This document shows, piece after piece, positions 54,437 through 64,000 of a DNA stretch of 64,000 nucleotides. Numbering within the stretch: the stretch's first letter is position 1; the number at the start of each line of letters is the position of its first letter. This stretch comes from Thozetella sp. PMI_491 (taxonomy: Eukaryota > Ascomycota > Sordariomycetes > Chaetosphaeriales > Chaetosphaeriaceae). A program made the translations under genes and the position numbers. The stretch lies in assembly GCA_021432635.1 (NCBI GenBank), contig MU270015.1, positions 714,155 to 778,154 of the forward strand. Direction: 5' to 3'. Below the pieces are notes generated by a model. That model was not told the origin of the DNA, made no database searches, and saw nothing but the letters and a program-made list of their open reading frames with translations.

Positions 54437-55875
54437 GTTTGGCTCTGAATCGTCGCCTTGAGTAGGACGGGCATAATACTTTGCGCAGTGGCACTATTTA
54501 TCTTCAAGAAACGATGAAATGCATTCCGACAAAAGAAAGAATATCGTCAGAAGGGAAAGAACACTAAGGAAAGAGTGCAAAGAGATGGGCACCGAACTTG
54601 CAAGGAGGAAGTGACGAAAGGGGCAGCGAAATCTCATATATGGCTTCGCGCCCCGCCGAATGAAGAGTCAGAAATGGTCCCACGAGGCCTCCTCGGCGGC
54701 CACACCCACCCGCGTTGAAGGTTGACTCATATCCTGCAAAGGCGCTTTGCACGTGCAGAATGCAGCGCGCTTGCAGAGTGGCAAATCTGCAGCAACGTGA
54801 GACTGCATTTGATGGCCCTTTCGCATACTTGGTGCAGACTAACGTTCCAGAATGCATGGTGAACTGGCGGTGTTTACACGCGCAGCTCGGTTGAAAGCTT
54901 GGCATACATGAATGTGCTGCAGGTTGCAACCACCACTCCGCCGGGCTAGTAGCGAGCTGCAGGAGAGCGTTGCAGCGAGCCTTGTCGGTCGTGCCGACCA
55001 TCGCGTCGCCGTGGAAGCTAGGTTCCGGCACATCCTAACCTAACCCAGCAGCACTGGTTAAATGCCTTTGCTGGGAAACTGATCTAGGGCATAGCCGAAT
55101 CTTATACCGGGGCCTACCCGATTTCAGTTTTTGTCTGACCACTGACCGTAGGCGAATAGTGCATATTCCGTAGTCATTGCATCCTGGACCATCTCCAAGA
55201 TACTCGTGAGGCTCCCACCACACACATTGTTATAGGAGACAATGTGATTTTATCTAGTATGTGCATTTCTAATATTATTTCCAGCCTCAATCATGGCGAG
55301 TGCAACGAAAATGCATCAGTGATGCCAGGTATAACATCCGCTGTGCGAGCCGTACGTGTTTGTTTCTTGTCCTAGCTCGGCCGAGCCTTTGCAACATTTC
55401 ATAATTCATTACATAAACCGTATTCACTACAGTACAAATCCCGCATAAATGCGCGCTGGAACCGAGATGATTGGACCAAACCATCAAACCCCTGGATGCA
55501 GCGGTAACTACCCCAATTTGACCCTTTGCAGTCGTCATCTTCTCTTGAAGCCACTTGTATCGCTTCCCTTTAGGTTAGGTATTTGCCGCCCGCAATCGCT
55601 CATTCACGCCACGATAATTGAGGGAATTGACAGAGCCTACATGAACTGATCCTAGAGATGGCGTCATGTCTGTTGCTTCCTCGACGCGCTTTAAAATTAA
55701 AAACCCCGAGGACTTTAGCAGCCCCACTGTAGACGACTGAACCGCGTCTCGGCAGGAATAGTGAAAACAACCTCTGTAGCCACAACCTCAAGGTATTTCT
55801 TTCTCTCTTGTACCAAGATGCAACCTACCTCTTTTTTTGGGAAATATAATATCGCTGGCGAGAAAACGGGAAACA
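54437..55875. other. Long divergent promoter region
   Basis: About 1.4 kb between divergent genes. A 155-codon minus frame at 54564-55031 is open but rich in Cys, Ala and Ser without order, so it is not called. Nothing else recognisable. Confidence 0.45.
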
Positions 55876-57905
55876 ATGGCGTCTCATTCCGCAGGCTATG
55901 CCTCGACTGTTGTGCTGGAAACCCCTGCAACCGCCTCATTCGATACGGAGGCTCACTCTACCTTGTTGACGCCGAAGCAAGCAGTACGAACGCTAAGAAG
56001 TTCGAGACTTTCATCCGACCACGAGGCGGACAGCACCGAAATCACCTCAAGGGCCGCAAATTCGCCTCTGAATCCTCCGGGAAGCGCACAAGTCTCCCGC
56101 CCGGCGGCCATCGCACTGACGTTGATCTCGCTTGCGTTGTCGAACCTGCTGGGGGCCATAGATCTCACTATCGTCACAACGGCGCTGCCATCCATTGTAG
56201 CCGACTTTCGGTCCACCGCCGGTTATATCTGGGTTGGCAGCGCCTTCATCCTCTCCTACACGGCTATCACGCCGATATGGGGCTCCGTAGCCGACATATG
56301 GGGCCGGAAGCCAATTATCCTGTTGGCGGTTGCGGTGTTCCTCGTCGGTAGTCTCTTGTGTGCCCTAGCGCCTGATATGGATGCCATGATTGCCGGGCGA
56401 GCTGTTCAGGGGCTTGGAGCATCGGGTATGAGTGTCCTGGTGAACATTATCATCAGCGATCTCTTCCCGCTGAGGGACCGAGGACTGTATCTCGCCGGCC
56501 TGGCCCTTGTCCAGGCTGTAGGGTCCACGGTCGGGCCGTTGCTCGGTGGTTTATTAACTACAAGGTTGAGGTAAGTTCGGCGAGTGGCATTTTGCCTTTG
56601 TGCAGGCTGGCTAATTGCTATGCAGTTGGAGATGGTGCTTCTGGATCAATTGTGAGCCCGCTACCTTGCTTCTCTGTCTCTGCCTCAATGAGGTACTAGA
56701 CTGACACTTTCTTAGTGCCTGTTGGCGCCATTGTCTTTTTATCACTTCTGGTCTTCCTAAAGATTCCTAATCCCCATACGCCTGTTCTCAAAGGCCTCAA
56801 AGCGATAGACTGGCTTGGGTCTATACTTGTCATGGGAGGCGCTCTCATGATTCTTCTCGGGCTCGACTTTGGAGATGTTACGCATCCCTGGGATTCCGCA
56901 ACCGTAATTTCTCTCATCCTATTCGGGGCTGCTGTTCTCGGCCTCTTCGGTTATAACGAGTGGAAGCTCACGCGTAACCCGATTGTACCACTACGGATAT
57001 TCAGCACGGTGTCAACATCCGCCGCCTTCGGCGTTCTCGCTTCCAACTACTACGTGTTCATCGGTCTTTCTTACTACCTTCCACTGTACTCACAGTCGGT
57101 TTTAGGCGCGGATGCTTTCACCTCTGGCATCTATATGCTTCCTCTTATAATATCTTGTTTCATCGCCGGGGCGGTTGCAGGCGTCATCATACAGAAGACT
57201 GGAAAGTACCTGGCCGTCATGTACATCGCTCAAGTGCTACTCAGTCTAGGCGTTGGGCTATTCATCGATCTAGATGCCGAAAGCAGCTTTACAAAACTTG
57301 CAGTCTTCCAAGTTCTGACGGGTCTCGGCGTAGGCCTCAATAGCGAAGCACCCAGGATTGCGGCCCTGGCCGGTACTCTGCACCGGGACACCGCAGCTAC
57401 GATTGCGTCGATAAATTTCCTACGATCTCTAGCGACAGCAGTCTCGGTCGTTGTTGGTGGCGTGATTTTTCAGAACGCCATGAATGGGGCGGTCCCCGTC
57501 CTCGCTGCTACGCTTGGAGAATCTCTAGCAACCAAGTTTAGTGGTGGACAAGCGGCTTCTAACTTCGAATTGATTTCTGAACTACCAAAAGACCAACAAG
57601 TTCTAGTTAGGCATGCTTATTTTAACGGACTTAAGAAAGTTTGGATCATGGTAAGTGGAGGTATCTAGCCGTTCGAGACTAGGGGAGTTGCTGACATCGC
57701 GGTCATCACCTTCATGCAGTATGTCGCTTTCGCCGGGCTTGCTTCGTTCCTCACTCTATTTATCCGTGCACACCACCTGAATAAAGAGAAGGGAGAGGTT
57801 GTCTTGGGTCTGGACCGCAACGAGCCAGAGGCGAGGCAGACCGCCAGGGAAATAGGCCAAGAAGCCACCGAGCTTCGATCGCGGAGGGGGCAAGATGGGC
57901 GGTGA
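55876..57905 (+). CDS. MFS multidrug-type transporter (DHA2, 14-TM)
   Basis: Four exons (55876-56570, 56626-56651, 56716-57650, 57720-57905) give 613 residues. A polar N-terminal tail (~75 residues) precedes membrane segments. The marks of the drug:H+ antiporter-2 family are LLGAIDLTIVTTALPSIVADF (motif D1), WGSVADIWGRKPIILLAVAVF (motif A) and LVQAVGSTVGPLLGGLL (motif C, antiporter). SWRWCFWINLPVGAIVF is encoded across a 26-nt microexon. The family exports drugs, toxic compounds or secondary metabolites at the plasma membrane by proton exchange. The substrate is unknown. The 3' end lies just before a transposon insertion, and the gene is intact. Confidence 0.9.
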
Positions 57906-57946
57906 CGAAAGGCTACAATATTAAAAAAAAAAAAACCCCTTTCCTA

Positions 57947-57954
57947 ATAATAAA
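57947..57954. repeat. 8-bp target-site duplication, left copy
   Basis: ATAATAAA directly abuts the left terminal inverted repeat and is repeated exactly at 61379-61386. Confidence 0.8.
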
Positions 57955-58045
57955 GGGAATTGCTAGGGACACATGACGAATTGCTACGGACGCATGATCT
58001 TACGGATGCATGACGGTTTTACCGCTTCTTATTGGCCCAAATTTT
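57955..58045 (+). repeat. Left terminal inverted repeat (91 bp)
   Basis: Begins GGGAATTGCTAGGGAC. It contains internal direct sub-repeats of the form AATTGCTAxGGAC and CGGAxGCATGA, which are likely transposase-binding sites. It matches the right end inverted, with ten transitions and no indel. Confidence 0.85.
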
Positions 58046-61000
58046 TAATGTTAATACACGTACCACACTTAAAATTCTGCCAAAGTACCCCAAGCTATTT
58101 TAGCTGTTTTTCTTTAGTTAAGCTAACGCAAACGTGTCTCGTTGCCTCTTTAAAAAGCTTTAGTTAAACTATAGTAACAACAACCTAATACCTATCTCTA
58201 TTCGCCTAATCGAAAGCTAGTGGTGGTAACACTTTGATACTATAACTTATTTAGAATAGCCGCCTCCCAAACAATAACGCTAAAACCTAACACCTAGCTC
58301 CCCTAGTTTGTTAGATATTACTAATACCTCAAGAACTAGTATTAGTCCTTATTATAATATCGGTAATAATAACACTATACTAAACCTCTTTTCTATATTT
58401 CTAAAATACTTTACAACTATCCCCTACCTGTATAATAAAGCGTTTAATAACCCTTTATAGACTATTAGGAATGATTTAAAGATCTATCTACTAGATTGAT
58501 TTACTAAATATCCCTAATAAATGAAATAGAATTATATTTATATTCTTATCCTAGGCCCTAAGTTTATTAAAATTACCTATCTCTAAAATCAAGCTACTTT
58601 TTAATTACTACCTATTATAACTTTAGCTATATTACCCTAGGCCTAGTTTATCTCTGCCTTAAAGCTTATTTAAAAGGTGATTAATATAGATTAATAACTT
58701 ATCTTTAACCTTATATAGTTATATAAATAAGTTTATTATTAATAAAAGAGATAGAAATATTTTCTATTTTAAGATTTAATCTCCTCTTCTTTAAGAAAAG
58801 GCCTACCTTTATATTTAAGCCTATTAATAAAGTAAAATAGTTATATATTAAGGTTAAAGTCTAATAAATTAGTTATACCTTTAATTTTAAACTTATTTAT
58901 ATTAAGTAAATTAATTACTTTTATAAAAAAGCTTTTTAATATAGTTAATACTTTTAGTAAAGCTAATAGATTTATTATTAGTAGATATAATAGCTATACT
59001 TAAAACAGCTAGGTAATATAATATATTTTTTAGTGTAACTATTATAAAATACCTTAGCCTAATAAGAGAGAAAGACTTTAGAATTAAAAGCCTTAGAAGT
59101 ATAACTATAACTAAAAAGTTATTACTAAGGCTCTTAAGGAAGATAAGTAGCTTCTTTAGAAATATACTAACCTAAAGCACCTCTAATATAATTATATACT
59201 TAGTATTAATTTATCTATCTACTCTACCTATAAAAGGCTTACTAACTTTATTAAAGAGTTAATTAAGTTAATAAGTTAATAAATAGATATCTAAGCATAT
59301 AATATCTAGGTAATTATTACTAAGTAATACCCTGAATTAGTTTTAACTAAAAAAAATATTTATAATACTAGGATAAAGAATAACTAGGAGAAGCTTAATA
59401 GTTATAGCTTTATTACTACCCTAATTAAGTTGTTTAATAATAAAAAGATTTCTTATATTATAAAATAAGCTAATAATAATCTAAACTATCTATTAGGACT
59501 TATATAGACCTATCCTTCTTATATATAGCTATAGAAATAGTTTTTTAAGGTGATAAGTTTTAATAATACTTATAATACTAACTACTATAAACTTCCCCTG
59601 TTTTAAGTGACTAGCTAGACCTGCTTAAAAACTGTCTTTAATATTATATTTAATATGATTAATAATAAAAGGCTTAAAGGGTTTTAATTTCTAGCTAATA
59701 TTGTCTAAAAACTAGCTAATTAGTATAAGATTTAACTTTCTAATATAATAATCACTGACTTTAATATATAAATAAAAGAGGCTTTTAAAGCTACTTTTCT
59801 AGATATATAATAATAGTTATATATCTACTATATTAATTTAAATATTCTTCTTTAGTTAAAAAAAAAGTAGAAATAATCTTTTACTTTAGATAATAGTAAT
59901 ATTAATAATAGTAATAAGGAAGTCTAGATCTTACTTAATTCTAGTGATAGAGATATAATCTAAGATATTAAAAAGCTAGATAAAACCCCTTTAGGGCTAA
60001 TTATTTATAATTATAAGGAGGTACTAGTACTTTAAAAGTTTATTATATTTATTAAGACTAAAGAAGAGTATAAAAAAGCCTAGGCTAATATTTATAAGGA
60101 ATTTAATAATTAAAGAGTTATTTTTATATATCTTTATTAGATATATATAAGTATATAGGCTTAGTAGGCTTAGTATTATATTTAAAGGTATTAAAACTTT
60201 AATATCTAAGTTATATCTAGGATAAAGGCAAGTAATAATAATATTAAAAGCTACCTTTTAAATAGTATAAGCTACTTATATCAACTAGTTAAGGCTATTA
60301 AAGAAATACTTAATAATTAGGAGAAGGATTTTATTAATACTTATATATAAGACAAGGTATTTTCTTCTTATAAGTATTTAAGACCTAGGTTAAAATACCT
60401 AGGTAAATTATAAATAATAGTGTCTAAAAAAGGTCTCTAACTTATTATTATACTATATCATAAGGTAAAGATAATAATCCTATTAGCTAAAAACCCTAGG
60501 CTATAATTAATTAGCTCTTACAATAATAATTACTCTATTTTTATCTAGTTAAGTATGCCTTACTACTATAAGATCTATAAGGTCTTAAAGACTAGGAGTG
60601 TCTTTACTAAGTAGGACGTCTATCTATAGTAGTATATCTATAAGCTAACCTTTAAAGATCTTTATTAATAGATTTATAACTTAAAGATTACTATATTATT
60701 ATATAGTAGGTTAAGTAATAATATATAGCCTCTACTAGTCTAACTATATATAGGTAACTAAAGCTAGTTATTAACCTAGAATAACAGCTGGCTAGCTAGT
60801 TATTATAACTAACCTCTAGGAAGCTAGAATAAGGCTATACTTATAAGATTAAAGCTTGAAAAAGCTTAGGGTAACTAGTTATTAGAAGGGAGAAAAGTAT
60901 TATAGTGTTAGAGTAGTTAGTAGGTATTAACTACCCTAGGTACTAGGGTAATAACTAGGGTGTATATAAGTAGTTAGAGGACTTAGCTAAGTATTTAAAG

Positions 61001-61287
61001 GCTGAAAAGCTAGTAGGAGTAGATAAGTAGTAATAACAAGGGACCTTGGTATTAGCTGTAGTTATTACAGCTATATAGATAATAGCTAGTAATATATTAA
61101 GCATCTCTAGTATTTTATATAACAGCTGTTATACTTTATAGGCTTGATATACTTACTTTTTATAACAGCTGTTATAAAATCTTAATAAGATGCTTAGCTA
61201 CCTATCTAAGGATCATTAGTGTAAGAGAGGGCTATTGTTAGTGAGTTTTACTCATTGCCTTTGTGGGGCAAGTAGTTGTAGGCACTG

Positions 61288-61378
61288 AAAATTTAGGCTA
61301 ATAAGAAGCGGTAAAACCGTCATGTGTCTGTAAGATTATACGTCTGTAGCAATTCGTTATGCGTCCCTAGCAATTCCC
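61288..61378 (-). repeat. Right terminal inverted repeat (91 bp)
   Basis: Reverse complement of the left end; ends GTCCCTAGCAATTCCC. Homology to the left end stops sharply after 91 bp. Confidence 0.85.
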
Positions 61379-61386
61379 ATAATAAA
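61379..61386. repeat. 8-bp target-site duplication, right copy
   Basis: ATAATAAA, identical to 57947-57954. Confidence 0.8.
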
Positions 61387-61549
61387 CACCGTGTATGGTA
61401 GGTGCTATAGGCGTAATGTAGTATATATAAGAGTAGATTTTCAAGTAGGCGTCCTATATACCTAACGCGCGGCAACAGGAACCCCGTTATTGCGGGAAAT
61501 TTTATGGATCTATCACCCATCCGGTATTTTCATCCTCTCAACCTCGGGT

Positions 61550-63631
61550 CTAAAGAATATATCTGAAGGTCGGGGCTCTATCACCCAGGTCGATTAACTC
61601 TTGCTGAGAATATTGTTGTGCCGCCTCCGGATTTCGGTCCCTTCTGGAATTTATCCTGCGGCACAGCACATAGTACAGCACGGTGGTTAGCAAGCCGAGT
61701 GCCACGAAGGCCAGTACGAGCGAGTGGCCTAGTCGATACCGAGGAGCGTCTTTTGCAAAGTAGAAGTTAGCGGCAGCAGCACCGCCCATGGTACCAAATC
61801 CTATTTGGATGGCCATTCCAACCGCACGTTTCGAGTGTGGGGCATAGTTATTAGAGGAGAGTGCAAGCAGGCCAGGGATGCCTTCTAGGATGTTAGCAAA
61901 AGACCGACCAAGTTGTGCGTCATGGTTACTAACCCGGATAGATCCCGCAAGCCGCAATGAAACATCCGGCATATGTCAGCCCGGGGATGAAGTTAGACGG
62001 TGCTACGGCTAGCAAGAATCCTAAGAATATCGCAGAATAGCAAATGAGGACGAAGAAGCCTCTCCGGCCTGTCTTGTCGGCAAGATACCCGACAATCACG
62101 CAACAGATCGTTGCGGCTGTGTAGACCGGGATTGTTAAGAGTTGAGCAATTGCAGCAGTATAGCCGAGTCCGTTGATGATGGTCGGTAGGAATAGGGACA
62201 ACGCATATACGGCGCAGGCCTGTTCTCGTGTGATTAGATATCTACCTAGAGAATCGAGGCATACGGCGAAACGGGCAATACTCACCATGCCCCAGTAATT
62301 GACCGCGTGGAACCACGTCTAGGAATCGATCAGCTTATCGATCTCACTTAAGGTCGTTAATACTCACCTGCCAATCGGCCAAAGCTGACACAACTTCCTT
62401 CCAACTGGTGGTGTGATTCTTGCCAAGGGCAGGCGCTGCTGGATTTGCGGTCCCGTTGGAATGCAATGCTTGAAGAATCATCCTCTTCTCGTTATCCGAA
62501 AGAAAATTTGCAGTGGCTGGTTCGTCCATCGTAAAAAAGTAAGAGGCGATTGCGACAATGACCGTCAACATCCCTTCGAGAATGAAACTAGAAGTGGTGA
62601 GCATGGGGAATAGAGACCAAGGCACTGGTCATGTCAAAGACCTACATCCATCGCCATCCTTCTAGGCCAGCAACTCCCTCCATTTTGCCGATGAGGTATG
62701 CTAGGAGGCCTGAAAAAGCGCCAGCCATGGATGCCGACGCAAAAATCAGGGCAAGTCGGAGCTGCGCATTTTGTCGCGGATACCTATAGCCCGCTGGTGA
62801 GTGGGCTGCAAAACAAGAACCGAGGTTCGTTCCTCGAAGCTCTGCACATACCATAATGAAACATAAAAGGTAATGCCAGGGACTGGCGAAGAGTCAGTAG
62901 AAGATCTACGCACTTGATCAAGATAGGCTTACAAAGGCCGGATTCCGTGAGTCCTGGGCCGCGGATTATTGTCAGCAACGGGGCCAAGTACCTAATGCTG
63001 TGAGGGTGTCCGTAGAACCTACCCAAGAAAAATCGGACTGCGAGCAAGCCTGAATAGCTTTGGACAATCCCCGTCAATGTGGTGCAAATGCCTTGGATAG
63101 TCAGCATTCTGACCAGATCGGAGCATGATACAATTATCGTCATACCCCAAGCAACCATTATCGACGGTAGCCAGCGGCTAGGTTTAAATCTGACTAATAA
63201 CAAATTGCTTGCCGGCTCAAAGAAGGAGTAGGGAAAGAAGAAGATGGTTAATGCCCTGGAGAGGCTGGTTAGCTTCGGGGAAATCGGATTGGGAGCCGCT
63301 TACCAGTTATACTGGTTGCCGACAAGATGCAAATCCTTGCTCAAACCGAGGACATTGGCATTCCCAATGCTCCCTGCGTACATTTAGGGCCTATCTAGCA
63401 AAAGTAGGACGCCTCTCACTAACCTCTGTCCAGAAAGCTCAACAGATATAAGACAGCCAAGACAGGAATCACGCGGCGGTCGATTTTGCGAAGAAGTGCC
63501 TTGAATTCGGGCGAGTTTGCGGAAGGAACATGTTCCACATCCTCCTGAGAGTGCATGGCCTCATCAGAGCTTTCATGGCGCTTCTCAATGTGCGCGAGGC
63601 CGGCCGGGGCGTCGGCTTGTTTGGTCTCCAT
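61550..63631 (-). CDS. MFS transporter, Dal5/ACS (allantoate permease-like) family
   Basis: Ten exons join in phase: 63631-63424, 63373-63304, 63255-63023, 62953-62933, 62882-62852, 62783-62646, 62587-62368, 62318-62286, 62219-61934 and 61884-61550, giving 524 residues. Family marks: DRRVIPVLAVLYLLSFLDRG, then NANVLGLSKDL, PYSFFEPASNLLL, the ESGLFPG motif built from two microexons (21 and 31 nt), GWRWIFILEGM, YALSLFLPTIINGLGY, YLADKTGRRG and SSNNYAPHSKRAVGMAI. This anion:cation symporter group imports allantoate, ureidosuccinate, vitamins or small carboxylates at the plasma membrane. It lies immediately right of the transposon and is complete. The start was chosen at ATG 63631-63629. Confidence 0.9.
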
Positions 63632-64000
63632 GGTCAATCGCTAGATGGCGATTCGCTTGACAAGTCGGTCCAATGCTGGGACACGGAAGATGAGGTGTGA
63701 AAAGATTGGCTCTCCAGCGGTTAGCCACTTTGGAAAGACGTCCTCCCGATTGCGGAGAAGGTTTTATCCTTCACACTGCCAAGACCAAGCGGTGGCCGGT
63801 TCTCCGGTCACCCGCTCCCATTTCCTGGGGCTGCGGGGTTGTTTTGCAACTATCCCCACACATGCGGGACCACCGCCGGTGGCTACGGGGTTCCATCGCC
63901 GGTGGTCATCAGCGGCGGGGTAGGAACTTTTCCTTTCGCGGCCCAGCCGGTGCGGATCACAGTGAGGATACCTGATCACTCATGTACAGTACGGAGCATG
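63632..64000. other. Promoter side of the Dal5-like gene
   Basis: About 370 bp, GC-rich around 63850-63930, where two short inverted motifs with the core CGCCGGTGG occur. Such CGG/CCG pairs are typical of Zn2Cys6 regulator sites. No gene was seen before the window end. Confidence 0.4.

Larger units (their letters stand above)
57955..61378. mobile_element. RIP-mutated DNA transposon (hAT-like), 3,424 bp
   Basis: The element is bounded by 91-bp terminal inverted repeats and an exact 8-bp target duplication. The interior from ~58050 to ~61250 is extremely AT-rich, full of TAA/TAG/TTA, and has no long frame in any of the six. The left and right repeats align without gaps and differ at ten positions, all transitions (C/T or G/A). 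This is what repeat-induced point mutation leaves. An 8-bp duplication is characteristic of hAT elements (and of a few other superfamilies), so hAT is the best guess; no transposase remains to confirm it. The element sits between two MFS transporter genes, both intact. Confidence 0.85.

Noticed and set aside
54564-55031. 155-codon minus-strand frame
   Set aside because: Composition is Cys/Ala/Ser-rich without domain pattern or orderly hydrophobicity; most likely a chance frame in GC-rich promoter sequence.
58050-61250. Genes or structured RNAs inside the AT-rich block
   Set aside because: No frame of useful length in any reading; repeated TTAATA/TAGCTA strings are expected from RIP-driven composition.

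Overview
The window is nuclear DNA from a filamentous ascomycete (Pezizomycotina). Support comes from short GT-AG introns (about 43-107 nt) in most genes, fungus-specific families (2EXR, Zn2Cys6 and Fungal_trans_2-type regulators, Dal5-like transporters, CYP52-like P450), small secreted proteins, and one very AT-rich transposon whose two ends differ only by transitions, the signature of repeat-induced point mutation (RIP). The genus cannot be fixed from sequence alone. Gene density is low: about 19 intact protein genes are separated by long gaps that hold several gene relics.

0-15 kb: the 3' end of a flavin monooxygenase, a beta-propeller relic, a Ure2p-like glutathione S-transferase, a GH43 endo-arabinanase with two adjacent CreA-like sites upstream, a secreted eight-cysteine protein with a Kex2-type pro-peptide, a SAM methyltransferase, a secreted S10 serine carboxypeptidase and a CYP52-like P450. 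15-31 kb: a TPR protein fused to a C2H2-like zinc module, an ICMT-like membrane protein, a regulator with a C2HC plus Zn2Cys6 N-terminus that uses a GC-AG intron, an SDR, a broken N,N-dimethylformamidase-like fragment, a second gene with the same zinc module as the TPR protein, and a small two-helix membrane protein.

31-44 kb: a 684-residue intronless six-hairpin-glycosidase-like protein (candidate horizontal transfer), a Fungal_trans_2-type regulator directly upstream of a dihydroflavonol-4-reductase-like oxidoreductase, a four-helix membrane protein, a 2EXR protein and a large glycosylated membrane protein. 44-48 kb is a gene graveyard: an amidase fragment with a frameshift, a nitrilase/omega-amidase C-terminus, and a Zn2Cys6 regulator broken by an in-frame stop. 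With the dimethylformamidase relic, three different amide/nitrile hydrolase families have decayed here, which suggests loss of an amide-utilisation function.

49-64 kb: a secreted lysozyme/SLT-like protein, a predicted GPI-anchored glycoprotein, an acidic nuclear-looking protein, and two MFS transporters (DHA2-type and Dal5-type) that flank a 3,424-bp RIP-mutated DNA transposon with 91-bp terminal inverted repeats and a perfect 8-bp target duplication (hAT-like). No rRNA, convincing tRNA or CRISPR array was seen.
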